Shown: positions 1 to 12,455 of the stretch, piece after piece
Numbering within the stretch: position 1 is the stretch's first letter
Layout of the letters: each line of letters opens with the position of its first letter
Assembly (NCBI GenBank): GCA_003254905.1
Contig: QANU01095819.1
Span: 199,668 to 263,667 of the forward strand
DNA length: 64,000 nucleotides
Reading direction: 5' to 3'
Origin: Nissolia schottii
Taxonomy: Eukaryota; Streptophyta; Magnoliopsida; Fabales; Fabaceae
Made by a program: the position numbers and the translations under genes
The notes under the pieces: model-generated
Database searches by the model: none
The model's input: only the letters and a program-made list of their open reading frames with translations
What the model was told of the DNA's origin: nothing

Positions 1-118
1 CTTTGAGACATGTTAACTAAACAGTACATAAGAACAGATTCCATAGAGTCCAAATCATAATCCAAAATAAAAAGCAGAAAAAAAAATCCATGAGATAAGG
101 TTTATAGATCTTTATTAC

Positions 119-235
119 CTGCTGTGACCGAAGATCAGCGGCACAGTACACAGCAACAGAAAGAGAGAGAGAGAGNGCTTCCTCTGTTATGCCATGGGGG
201 TGGACCAAGTTATACAGGCCTAGTTCCAAAAGGGC
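119..235 (-). other. possible 5' UTR exon of a leftward gene (edge of window)
   Basis: On the minus strand a GA/CT-repeat leader is followed by CACAGCAG|GTAATAAAG at about 119, a good donor site. This would fit the first non-coding exon of a gene extending beyond position 1. There is one N at 176 inside the GA repeat. No coding sequence is visible, so this is only a suggestion. Confidence 0.2.
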
Positions 236-239
236 CTAA

Positions 240-1680
240 ACAATGAGTGTTTTTCACTATAACGTTGAAAGTTGGAACACGGGTACTATTAGATGCATAA
301 ATAATATACATGGGATACTCACCAAGAAGGAAAGGATTTAATATTTATATATTCCCTTCCTTTTACAATAGAGATGCGTAATTTTTTTACTTTTAAATTC
401 ATAATTTGATTCAATGGATCCGGATGAAATTGTATTTAAATATATTAATATAATGAGTAAAAAATGAACTTAAGAGTGTTTATGACCTAGTCTAACCTAA
501 TGATTTAGCTCGAATCTAAGCTGTTTAGACCCAATTTAACCTGATTTTTTAAAATTTGGGTTGGGCGTGTCTAAATTAAAGGTAGTATGCTTATTATTAA
601 CGACGAGTAAACAATTATTCAAGTCAGCCAACTTGACCTATATGTATATAATTTTTTTTAATATATTATACACTTCACCATAATTTTATTACCATTATTT
701 TCTATTCACTTTTTTATAACTTACTTGTTAGTTCACTATTGAAGAAGAAAAAAAGACTCATTTTTTATTTTTTTCTAAAAGAAAAATTATTCAAATGTGG
801 AAATTGAAAGACTTAATAGTATACCTCTAAACAAAAACTTTTTTTCTCTTTTTCTTACTCACTCTCACGCCAACACCAAGCCTCCTTCTCCTCTCTTCCC
901 AACAATTCACCATTCATCATCGGCGGTGACTTTGATTGCAACCACGGGAAACAACTTCAACAAAGGACAACGGCAACAGAGAACTCTTGCACAACAATGA
1001 CTCAACCTTTCTTCTTTGACAGCTTGAATTGTATTGTGTTGTTGACTTATTTATATATTATTATGCATGTATTTTTTTTTAAGGAGTTTAGTGTTTAAAT
1101 AAGGATTTTTAATCAGTTTCAACTTGAGAAATCATTTATTGCATAAGATTCTTCTATTGATTTTGTTAATTATGCCAAAAAAAAAAATAGTGTTCCTAAG
1201 ATAACAATAACCCAATGGCCCATCAAATCCTAGTTTAGACCTGGAATATAATTTTTAAGATAGGAATATTTAGAATATAGTTAATTTTTAAGTAACTATT
1301 AATTGTCATGTTCACAATACAATGTACTTATATATTTGTTTTGGTAAAGTTTCAAGATTAGTTTGGTAAAGATAAACAATATTTATACTTCTTTTTTATT
1401 GACTAGGGTATCTATTGACAAAATCAATGATTGATCCCCTTGCAATAGCTAGTATCACACAAAGCGCCAGACTATTGGCTATGAGTGAGTCTCGATACAA
1501 TATTTATATATTAGTTCATGTGTTTATTGGTGAGACATATTATATTAGTTCATTTAATGTATTAAATGAAAAAAAAAAAAACCACAAAGGCCTGACAAAC
1601 AGCGTTTGAATATGACAAAATATTCGACCCAAAATTATATGACAAAAAATAGTACAAAAATATACATGACCAAAAACAAA
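240..1680. other. intergenic region, nothing recognised
   Basis: AT-rich DNA with short ORFs that have no recognisable protein character and many A/T homopolymers. No RNA gene or transposon end was recognised. The right end passes into the OEP80 promoter. Confidence 0.5.
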
Positions 1681-1690
1681 AAAACGTTTT

Positions 1691-1764
1691 TGGGCTGAAA
1701 TGGGCCGCATTCCAAATCCAGCCTATATCCATTGAAGACACAGAAAGAATAAAAGCCCGGCCCA
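1691..1764 (+). promoter_or_regulatory. site II (TGGGCY) cluster upstream of OEP80
   Basis: TGGGCT at 1691-1696, TGGGCC at 1701-1706 and the reverse GGCCCA at 1759-1764 lie within 75 bp. Such clusters are known in plant promoters of ribosomal, mitochondrial and plastid housekeeping genes, which suits the OEP80 gene downstream. A TATAAAAT at 1923-1930 may be a core promoter only about 30 bp before the chosen ATG. Confidence 0.5.
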
Positions 1765-1958
1765 TGTCCGAACCGGAAAAACCTCTGAGATTCTTCTCCT
1801 CCTTCCGCACTTTAAGTGGTGAAGAAGGAAGCTCCTCCTGCTGTGGCGGTAGCAAGGGAACCACCTTCCTCCTCCTCCTCCTCAATGACGTGACCGCGCT
1901 TCATTCCTCACTTCACAATCACTATAAAATTCCAATTCTGTCCTTGAAGCCCAACACA

Positions 1959-4900
1959 ATGCATCGAAACGGCGACGTACGCTTCGTTTCTTCTTCCATC
2001 AAAATCCCCCGTCCTCCCAAACACCTTAACTCCCCGTTCGAAACTGCGCGCTCTCACATCGCAAACTCAATCGCTCAATTCGTTCTCTCCTTCAAAGCTC
2101 ACTCGAACGAGTTGACTCGCTCCGTGCTCGGAAAATCGCCGCACCTCCTGTGCTCGGCGACGCTGTCCCTCACCGGAGAAAGGAGAGCGGCGCCTCCGTT
2201 TCTATGTTCGGCGTCTTTGGCCCTGGTCGAGTCGAATCAGCCGGGGTTGCCGGCGGAGGGGCAGCAGAAGGGGCATTCCGCTTCGTCGGTTCGGCAGGGC
2301 GAGGAGAGAGTGCTGATCAGCGAGGTTCTGGTTCGGAACAAGGACGGCGAGGAGCTCCATAGGAAGGATCTTGAAGCGGAGGCGCTGCAGGCTCTCAAAG
2401 CTTGTCGACCGAATTCCGCTCTCACGGTGCGCGAGGTCCAGGAGGACGTGCACCGCATCATCAACAGTGGCTACTTCTGCTCCTGCATGCCGGTTGCCGT
2501 TGATACACGTGACGGTATCAGATTAGTGTTTCAGGTATGGTTTTGGTGTATGTACTTACTGAGATTTAAGCATTGAGCAGTTCTTCATTTTTGTAGTGAT
2601 TAATTTGTCTTTTGAATATAATTATTTTGCATTGTAATAATTAGTCTGCATTGAGCTAGCTTGTTGATGATGATGTTATTGTGGAATAACGAATAATGTG
2701 TTCGTAATGGTTTCTTGTGGCATAAGGTAGAACCAAACCAAGAGTTCCAAGGGTTGGTGTGTGAGGGAGCTAATGTTCTTCCAGCTAAGTTTCTAGAGGA
2801 CTCCTTCCGAGATGGATATGGTAACTTGTTCTTCTTTATCCTTATCTGTGTTAAAGTTATGGATTGTGATCGTACCTATGTTATTGTATTATTGTTTATG
2901 TGTGTGTGACCTTCACTGTATTCTAATTTACATGCTAAAATTTGTGCAGGGAAAGTTATCAATCTGAGGCGCTTGGATGAAGCGATTTCTTCCATTAATG
3001 GCTGGTACATGGAGCGTGGTCTTTTTGCTATGGTAAATTGCTCTTAACTTTTGTTCAGGCTTCAAACTATAATTATAACATCTTCCTGCTTGGAGTTGGG
3101 TGGCAATCTCTCGTGTTTCCAGTAGTCTTAGCTGCTCAGAGTATCATAAAATTATCTCGGTCAAACTTTGCTTGGCTTTTGCTCTAACCAGTAGTACCAT
3201 TACCATTCTCTTTTTCCTTTTTCCCTCTTTTTTACTGCCATGAAATCATTGTAGGTTTCAGCTGTTGAGATTCTCTCTGGGGGCATTCTGAGATTACAAG
3301 TGTCAGAGGCTGAGGTCAATAATATCTCCATACGGTTTCTTGACAGGAAGACGTAAGCACCTTCTTGCAAGTTAATTTACACCCATAAGTGCACTTATAC
3401 AGACACATATATATCTGTAAGATTTTGTTCTATATTTCTATTGGGAGGTTTTATTGGTAATTTGATTTTCTATCTGTAGAGGTGAGCCTACTATAGGGAA
3501 GACAAAGCCAGAAACAATACTGCGACAAATTACAACCAAGAAGGGACAGGTACTTCCTTGACCTAGCACTGGGTACTGCAACAGATGATTTCTTATAGAA
3601 TGTTGTGAGTTAGCTTTTGGAGTTTCTATCAAGAACTGTACATTTAAATTTTGTGCAAACTGCAAATCAAGCCAAATAAAACGGATTTTATGTATTACTA
3701 ATGTAATAAGGCTAATTGTGGCATTTTTTTAAAAAAAATTTGGTTGTCAACATTCTCTGGTCTGTTCAATGGTAGTTGGATGGATTTGCCACTGATGGGA
3801 AAATTTCCTGTCTTACTTTCTTTTGTCTTAAGGAAAACATGCCTTGAATTTCCGTTTGCATTGTATTTCCAGGTCTACAGCATGCTTCAGGGAAAAAGAG
3901 ATGTCGAGACTGTACTAACTATGGGGATCATGGAAGATGTTAGCGTTATTCCTCAACCAGCAGGTAATGCCTAGAAATGGAGATGGGCTTTTAGTTAAGG
4001 AGAATAGATGTAAGAAAGAAATACTGTCTGTTCTAACTAGTAACTTCACTTGCCATGTTGTAATGTAATTTGTTATCAGGCCCTATATGAGTATAAATAT
4101 TTTATTCAGCATTATACTAACTGGCTTTGCAAAAATGGTTATATTAAAAGAAGGAAAAAAGTGGAGAATGTTTCATGCTAACTTTAGGATAAACTAGATA
4201 ACTAAAGTTAACAAAAATACTAGTAGGCCAGAGAATGAAAAGGATGTTATTCAACATTTGAAATAAAAGTAATAAGCCCTTAAATAAGTTGTAGGGTTCG
4301 GCAAGTAGTCTTATTTGTTTCCCAACGATTCTGTTTGTGCATTGTCAGCTTCTGTAACTACACCTCAGTTGTTGTTGCCAAGGGGAAATTAGTGATTTAT
4401 ATATATTCTTGTAGAATTACAAATTATTTTTTTTTGTCTTTTCTTGCCATCCCCCATTGGATCCAAGGTATTCTCTAACTATATTTATTTTTCTCTATTG
4501 GTGTGGCATAGATACAGGGAAGGTTGATTTGGTGATGAATGTGGTGGAACGTCCTAGTGGAGGATTTTCTGCCGGTGGTGGAATATCAAGTGGGTAAGTG
4601 AGGCTAGTCTAAAAGCTTACTGTAATGAAGTTTGTATTTAATAATTGGGTAAATTACTTTAACCTTCCTGAGGTTTGATACTTTGGTGAAATCTCCTTAC
4701 TTCCCCTTTTAAGTTTTGAATTCCTGTAAACTCCCCTCCTCTGAATTTTCACGAGACAATATCCCTTTGTATTTTATTTTATCGATGTACCACCTCCATG
4801 TTGCCTTTTGTACAACTCCATGTTGGTTAAAAATACACATCAGAGGGGTAACTGTTATATCATAAACTAGAGGGGGGATTGACTTAATTTTTCCTTCTGT

Positions 4901-7762
4901 TTGATGCATAATCTGACTTGATATTTACATTCGCAGGATTACAAGTGGTCCACTGAGAGGACTCATTGGAAGGTGAGCTAATTTTCTCAGTCATGTGATA
5001 GGTGATGTTATACTTAGTCTTTTGGTATCCTATCCTCTCCTTGCATGTAAACATTTAACATCCAAGGTTACTTCTCTGCAATTAAAACTACTTTAAGGAT
5101 TATTTAGCTCTGCTGCTTGCTCCATATACTGATATGCAGTGTATGACATTGGTAAGTAAATGCTTAAACATGCCACTTGAATTTATAAACAGACCAGCCT
5201 CCTGTACATAATTTTGCAGAAGATATAATTGGGCCGTATAGAATTTTTGTTTATCTTAACATTTCCTGGTTGCTTATCTCAGCTTATCTATGCCTATGTA
5301 TGTGCACCCCTTGTCCACAGAGCATGTCACTTATGGTCCAACTACAACTAACACATCAATTGTCCACTCAATCCTATTTTGATTCCATTGCAGCTTCGCC
5401 TATTCTCATAGGAATGTTTTTGGGAGAAACCAGAAACTCAATATTTCCTTAGAGAGGGGCCAGATTGACTCAATTTTTCGTATAAATTACACAGACCCTT
5501 GGATTCAAGGAGATGATAAACGAACATCCAGAACAATAATGATTCAGGTAATGTGAAGGTTTATTTGTCTGATCCCAAATACTGTAATCTTAATGATCAA
5601 AAATTAAAGATGGTGCTTGCTGATACTCAATTAACTTCTTTTTAGAATTCAAGAACACCTGGAACAATTGTTCATGGTGACCAGGATGGCAACAGTTGCT
5701 TGACCATTGGCCGCATCACAGGTGGTATAGAGTTCGGTCGACCAATTAGGCCAAAGTGGAGTGGAACGGCAGGGCTGGTTTTCCAGGTGCTTCATTGACA
5801 ATTTTTATGGCTGTTTGTGTTATAATATCATTGTTATTTCTAATTAGTTTCTAAGTCTATTCGAGTTATTGATTTTAATTTTACTTTCATGTCTTAATCC
5901 AGCATGCTGGGGTTCGTGATGAGAAAGGGGATCCTATCATTAAGGATCATTACAGCAGTCCTCTTACTGCAAGGTTGTAATCTAAGTAGATGATACATGT
6001 CTGTTTCTGACAGCATGGTTATGATGATTTTGTGTGGCTGTTTCTAATCCCTTGTCAATTTTTTCTTTTTTATTTGTAGTGGCAATAATCATGATGACAC
6101 ATTGCTTGCTAAATTTGAGACTGTTTACACTGGTCCTGGTGACCATGGGTCTTCTATGGTTTGTTATTTAGAGAATATAGTCCTTCATTTTAAATTTATC
6201 TTTTATGATTCTCATCATTACTTGCATGGTTTTGCAGTTTGTCCTTAACGTTGAACAAGGACTTCCTCTTTTGCCTGAATGGTTATCCTTCACTAGGGTG
6301 AATGCACGTGCTAGGAAGGGTGTTGAGGTAGGTCCTACTCGCGTTCATTTAAGGTATGATCCCTCGTTTCTCATTGGAAATAGAAAGAAGTGCTTTTCTG
6401 TTTATATTAAAGCAAAACAGACAACCGCATAATTTTTACCAATTTTAATTGATTTTGTGCTAGTCTCTCTGGTGGTCATGTGGTGGGAAATTTCTCTCCC
6501 TATGAAGCTTTTGCCATTGGCGGAACAAATAGTGTGAGAGGCTATGATGAAGGTGCAGTGGGCTCTGGTCGATCATATGCTGTTGGCTCAGGAGAATTGT
6601 CTTTCCCCATGGTACTTCAAATTTATCAAGATTTTTCCTGCCCAATTAATTAAGCTTCTTGTGCTTATGGCTGTAATGTGCTTATCCTAATTTTCATGGC
6701 ATGGACCTGGTTCACAAGTGCTTAAGTAATTCTTGTAGGAGAGATCCTGAAGTATAACGGGCACTCTTTAAGATACATCAATTTGGCTTGCTATCTGTGC
6801 GTAGAAAGGTTATGCAAAAAAAAAAAAAAAAAAAAAANNNAAAAAAAAAAAAAAAAAAAAGAAATGATCTATGACCTATCTTTTGCCCAACACATAAAGG
6901 AACACCAAACCATGTTGTTTTAATGTTTTTCCGTTGAAAGAAGATTGGAAATAGAAAACAAAAGCATTAGTTAATATGTGGGGGGATGAAGAATACCAAC
7001 TTGTAACAATAATGGTGGTTGTGTATAATCTAATGGATGATAAAATGTTTTGTTGTCTATGTGCCTGTGCCTGCAGGTGAATACATTCGATTAAATTTTT
7101 AAGTTAAGGAGCAGTTAATTCTCTGATCTTACACACTGTCTGTTTGCAGTTTGGGCCAGTAGAAGGAGTTGTATTTTCTGACTACGGAACTGATCTTGGA
7201 TCAGGCCCAACTGTCCGTGGTAGGTCTTCATGTGTTTTGTTTGATTATGTTTTTTATTTTCTTCCTTTGTATATTCTTGAGGATGATATTCAGTAGATAA
7301 TAGCGCTGTCTTTCTAATCTTAATAGAAAGAAAAGAACCAACCTGCCCTATAGTATGAAGTTTCGGTAGTTGTTAAAACTTAAAACATACATTCCAAGAG
7401 AACCAATTTGCACCCACGACAGTCGTAGACTAGTTGAGTCATTTACCAAGCAAAATCAGCTTCTCATGGCTCCTTTAAGCATCAATATCTACAATGTCGT
7501 CGTCAACAGTTCCATATAACTGTTAGTGCCTTCTCTAGATGTTTGGCAATAATGTTTCATCCTTTCCACAATGAGACACATTCATTGGTGCCTTGGTTTT
7601 TTATTAGGTGACCCTGCTGGAGCAAGGTTGAAGCCTGGAAGCGGTTACGGGTATGGATTTGGCATCCGTGTGGATTCACCTTTGGGTCCCTTGCGTCTTG
7701 AATATGCCTTTAACGACAAGCAAGATAAGAGGTTTCACTTTGGAGTTGGCCATAGAAACTAA
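1959..7762 (+). CDS. OEP80: OEP80 (Toc75-V), chloroplast outer-envelope Omp85 protein
   Basis: Sixteen exons, all in frame: 1959-2534, 2727-2820, 2950-3032, 3255-3352, 3480-3549, 3873-3963, 4512-4593, 4937-4972, 5394-5547, 5646-5786, 5903-5973, 6080-6158, 6238-6353, 6464-6611, 7150-7219, 7608-7762. The product is 687 residues (Arabidopsis OEP80 is about 730). It is an essential beta-barrel protein of the chloroplast outer envelope, needed to insert other barrels such as Toc75. The N-terminal ~120 residues are Ser-rich and poorly conserved. POTRA-like repeats follow ([42 protein letters not shown]). The C-terminal half is the bacterial surface antigen barrel, with [18 protein letters not shown] (the conserved VRGY/F loop motif) and a final strand ending in FHFGVGHRN. 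An in-frame ATG at 1764 exists, but homologs begin MHxxxDVRF as at 1959. Introns carry a MITE (intron 7) and a poly-A run with a 3-N gap (6838-6840, intron 14). Confidence 0.96.
4651..4892. mobile_element. degenerate TIR element (MITE) in OEP80 intron 7
   Basis: The left end (AAATTACTTTAACCTTCCTG...) and the reverse complement of the right end (AAATTAAGTCAATCCCCCCT...) form imperfect inverted repeats of about 35 bp, both running into GTTTxATA. The unit is about 240 bp and non-coding. It resembles the common plant elements that begin AAATTACxxxxxCCCCCT. No target duplication was resolved. Confidence 0.45.
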
Positions 7763-10537
7763 ACGTCCTTCCCAGGGACAATTCTTACTAGGTACTTTTC
7801 CATTGTTTCATATATCCAATTTTTTTGTAGCTTACATAGGCTTTTCATTATTGATGAGGGAACATGCATGTCATTTTTGCCAAAAAAGAAACAAAAGATA
7901 GTAAGCTGTCCTAATGCTTCTTAAAGTGATATCTTTTGCTCTGATGAAATGGTTGATCTGGGTTTTCTATCTCTATGCGTTGGGAGAATCTATAGGATGT
8001 TTAAACCTGTCGGGACATATGGAATTCAGTTCGCTTCCCAACTCTGAAACACGTGAAAGGCCATTGTAGAGTAACAATGGTGATGGTTGGTGGCCAAATT
8101 GAACAGGATTTCTTTTATAAGGTCTTGTTTACTTTATGTGCTTAGTTAACGCCTATTTTAGGTTACATTAGTTTTAAATAAATATATATAAAAAAAATAC
8201 TTATTTCTTTTCAAGAAAAGGTAATGCTTTGTTAGATTTTTATTGGATACTGGTGTAAAGATATCTTGCATCGTTGGTGCATGGAAATTTCATTTTCAAC
8301 TGGGCAAACAATGTTAGGTAAACTTTAGTGGTGTATATATTAATTATAATTATAGTTAAATATTAAATGAGTGTGTATATTGACTCAATTTAGGGTCTAG
8401 AGTATATGAGACAGGGTCAAGAAGTTGAGAAATGGAGGGCTTGGATTCATAGACGATATCGACAGACCAAAGATAATGTGAATGACCTGGGAAATGTGGT
8501 ATCAATATCATGCTTTGCTTACTTATATCCCATGCCGACAAGGAGGATAAAAAACCCATCAAAGTGTCAGGCTAGCAATTACTATCAGTTAGCGTCAGGG
8601 AACTGATCCTATAAGTACAATAAACATAATTAAGGTGGTGATCGGCACTATTTGATGCAATAAGCCCATACTAAAAGAAAACAAAAATAAATCATAAATA
8701 ATTTTTTTTAAAATATGGCTGAAAAAATGAATTTAATGTATTAGTTGAATCAAAAAATTTAAATTATTATAACTGGTGGATGTCAATTACTAGTATGACC
8801 ACAACAAAGTAAATTTTATTGCAAGCACAAGCCGTATGTCCCTATGTCCTATCACTTTCACTTCCAATCCCTCTATTATGCATTGAGAGTTTTGGGGAAA
8901 GCAGATGAATTGAGAATTGTGGACCTGGTCTTGATCCTGCGCAATCGCATCTAAACATGGCTGGATTCTCTCTCTCTCACATTACCAACCTTAAAGCTGA
9001 TTTCTTATTACAAACTATAAAGTATATTTTGGTAGGCCTAATTATGTAGGGTCGACGCAGCTCCTACGTTGTATGGGCCATCTTATATGTCCACTTTGCC
9101 AGAAAAAGAAAAGGGAGCGTTAATTTTAATCCATATGGCCCACTCTTTTCAAGCATGTCACGTGTGTTGTGTGTAGACTTACACAACTAAAATTGAACTT
9201 ATATTGAGAGATCTTGTGCATTGTGCATGATATTTACCTGCAATTACGGGCCTATATATAAGCAAAAAGAATTTGCAAGTTGCAAGTAAATAATAATGAC
9301 AAAAACAAAATTGAATAAAGTTGGGTGGATTCCTAACTAGATGTAACATAACCTCTGAGGTGTAATAGTTTTGTATGGAATACTAATAGATTAGAGTTAA
9401 TAGAGTGAAACCGTTATGAACGTGTATTGGATTATTGGTAACAATTTTTTTTATGGACTCACACTAAGCAAATAAAGATGTTTAGGCTCTTTTAAATTGG
9501 GATCTTCTCAAGAGCTAAAGTGATAAGAATAATTTCTTTTGTAAACATCAACAATGATTATGACAAGCTCCCCCCATTGTCCTTGTCCATCAGGCATTAT
9601 TATTTTATTATTCAATACAAAACTCTAGCTTGGCAGTTATTTCTGCTTCATCCGCTAGCCTTCTTCTCTGTGTCAAACACATTGACCCATCAACATTCAT
9701 GTTGCCTAGCCCTCCCTTGTCACATCTACATGATGCCAATTTCTGTCATTTGATGAGTGTCTATATATACACACAATCACACCTGGAAACAATCCTAGTG
9801 ACTGGTCTACCCAGCAACAAATTAATGCTCTCCCATTACTCACAAGAAATTAATATGCATTTTAAGAAAAAATCTTGCATAATCATGGAACATTATACCA
9901 TATGTGTTCTTGACTGGATAATGAATGACATTTTAGCATTAAACGGTGAGTTATCTTAAAGTTGAGTTTTAATGAAATAATATAAGAGAACTTATTAGTT
10001 AAAGTTAAAATGTTATTTATTATGTGATAAAAAAACATATTTGAATTAAAACTTCATCATCGTTTAAAATTTTCTCATTTAAATTTTAAGGGGTATTGGC
10101 ATTGTTGGTTTATGTGCCAAACACCAATTTGGAGCCTCAAAGTAGTAGTTAGCTCCTCAATATATCTTGGACTACCTCCCTAGGCAGTGTAGGCTAGGTT
10201 GTGTTCTATCAAATTATGTGATGTAGCGATCAGAGGGGTAATCAATTGCTACAATAAGTATATCCTTCACTCGCATTTTGGAGCAAGATCCTGGGAGGAA
10301 GGAAGAGCACACCAAAAAAATCAAGATATAAATTGATGAATTCTGATAGGGAAAGGACCATACTTGTTGAACCTTCCATAAATGGTAATATATAGATTTG
10401 TAGATTAGATCAAATTTATTAGAAGAAAAATAAAATTGCTATAAAAGAGCACCTAGATATAGCTAGCGGATGAAAAACAAAGACATTACTATAAACTGAA
10501 GTTGAACACGCAAAGGAGAGAGAGATCGATCATTGCT
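7763..10537. other. OEP80 3' flank and intergenic DNA
   Basis: The OEP80 3'UTR probably runs a few hundred bases past 7762. The rest is AT-rich with no credible coding ORF; short open frames near 8406 and 9520-9959 show no domain or homolog. No structural RNA was recognised. Confidence 0.45.
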
Positions 10538-10722
10538 AAAAAGTTAAGAAATTTTTTTACATGATCACAAAATTAATATATCATATTTGAGCATATACAC
10601 AACAAAAATGAATTTTACCATTTTTATTATAAATTGTATAGTGACACTCCCTCTTATTATGTTTTGTGCTCAAATATAATGCGTTGATATTGTAATTACG
10701 TAAGAATTTCTCAAAAGTTAAT
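10538..10722. mobile_element. foldback MITE, ~185 bp
   Basis: The left arm (AAAAAGTTAAGAAATTTTTTTAC ... CATATTTGAGCA) and the reverse complement of the right arm (AACTTTTGAGAAATTCTTACG ... ATATTTGAGCA) pair over about 60 bp. The loop is short and there is no coding capacity. Confidence 0.5.
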
Positions 10723-11604
10723 TAGCCACCGAACAAAGAAGGGAGTTCCGGATTGTAAAGTTGAAAGCAGGGAAAACTAAAAAGATTCTTTGCGAAAAGA
10801 AAAATGAACGGTTCATTTTTTCTCATTTTTTTCCTTGAACGGATATTTAATGGATGCCATTTCCTTTAAATATCGTACCACAATGGACCTTATAATCTGC
10901 CACTGAATTCCATATTCAGCCTTTTTTAAGTTTTAACAACATAGATACTATAGTTAGTTCTTATTGTCATAATAATTTCCCCTGGAACTTTCTGCTGCCA
11001 AAGATATGCATCCTTAGATTCACTGTGATTCCCGTGTAATTCACAGAGAGAATAACGATTTAGTCGATCGGTCTGTCAACTTTAGATGCACTACTTTGTA
11101 TTTATCCAATTATAATAATGTGGTTTATTTTTCTTTAGTTGGAAAAAATGTGGTTACTTTACGTAAAGAAATATAAATTATTCCTCAAACGGTAGACTAG
11201 CATGTTTGATTTTCACGTAGAAACACTTGGAATTAATTCTAAAGTTTTAGTGCTGAAATTTTTTTACTTTTGGTGGGTGTTAAAATTAATTATAAATATT
11301 CGCACCTTAAAATTAAAAATGCACAAAAATTGATTTAGTTTAGTCAAGTGATATAACACTCATTATTTTTAAGTAACATCTTTAATTTAGACTTGTGTAA
11401 ATAGAAATACATTATCATGTAGAGCTTTATCACATCGTGAGTCAATTTTCCGATAAAAAATAAATGTTAGACTAGAAGAATAATTAAATTTGAGGAGCTA
11501 ACCAAAACTGTCGTTTCCCCTTAAATCATAATTTTTATTTATTTATATATATACGTTGTTATTATTTAATTGATACAATTTTAATGAAATATAAGAAGTA
11601 TATA

Positions 11605-11780
11605 ATGAGAAATTCTTTTAACACAAGTGATTTTGGACATACACAATAAAAATAGGTCACATCTGATCGGACCCAAAAACATTTGATAAAAAACACAATA
11701 AAGATGATATGATCCACTTTTATTATATACATGTCCAAAATAGAGGTATAACACTTATGCCTAAAGAAGAATTTCTCATG
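11605..11780. mobile_element. foldback MITE, ~176 bp
   Basis: It begins ATGAGAAATTCTT and ends AAGAATTTCTCAT. The arms pair imperfectly for about 60 bp, sharing AAGTG and TTTTGGACATxxAxA blocks. It is non-coding and of unknown superfamily. Confidence 0.6.
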
Positions 11781-12028
11781 TGTAATTTGGACATAAATCA
11801 TTTAAAGTAAAATTCTCACATCAAAGATCTTCACTTTAGACTTTAGAGAGAAGGTGGGAGTCTATACCCTTAGATGAATAAAGTATATTGTATATGAATC
11901 CCACTTTATTGGTTCAAGGATAGACTCATCACATTTTCTTTAAAGTAAAGATTTAAATTTTACTTTAAAGGCCCAAATCTATATATTTTTATTGCTTAAA
12001 TATGTTTTGGGTCTCTGATCAATTTTGG

Positions 12029-12455
12029 AGATTTGGTTTAGGTCCTAAATTTTTTTATTTTAGTTTAAATATATTATAAATTGCATGATTTTAGTTCCTA
12101 TAATTAATGGAACTCTATTAACTGTTGATGTGGCATAACAGAGTGCCAAGTGAGTAAAATAAACTCACTTGACCTATAATTCGATCCATAACCCGCTATG
12201 TGACCAGAACTTAGCCCCAAATCATGACCATTTACCACCCAAAATTAGGTCAACTAGATGGTTACAAGTTGAGTTTGAGCTAAATTATGGGTCAGTTGAG
12301 CTTATTTTACTCACATAACATTGTGGATGTAACACTCTGTAAGCACGTCAGCAGTTAACAAAGTTTTACTATGAAGAGAAGCTAAAATTAAGTAATTTTT
12401 TATATGTTAATTTGAACCAAAACAAGAAAAAGATTTAAAGACCCAAGCCAAATCT
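12029..12455. mobile_element. long foldback element with GTTAACTG-TGATGTGGC core
   Basis: Almost the whole unit is inverted. The left arm reads AGATTTGGTTTAGGTC ... GTTAACTGTTGATGTGGC ... GTGAGTAAAATAA. The reverse complement of the right arm reads AGATTTGGCTTGGGTC ... GTTAACTGCTGACGTGCT ... GTGAGTAAAATAA. Arms are about 200 bp and clearly diverged, so it is old. Similar cores occur in the foldbacks at 18822-21698 and 35519-35728. It lies in AT-rich repeat-like DNA (11800-11960 and 12480-12600) that may be another degenerate element. Confidence 0.65.

Noticed and set aside
9520-9959. Two overlapping ORFs (77 and 109 residues)
   Set aside because: No domain, no splice context and no homolog recognised; base composition like the intergenic background.
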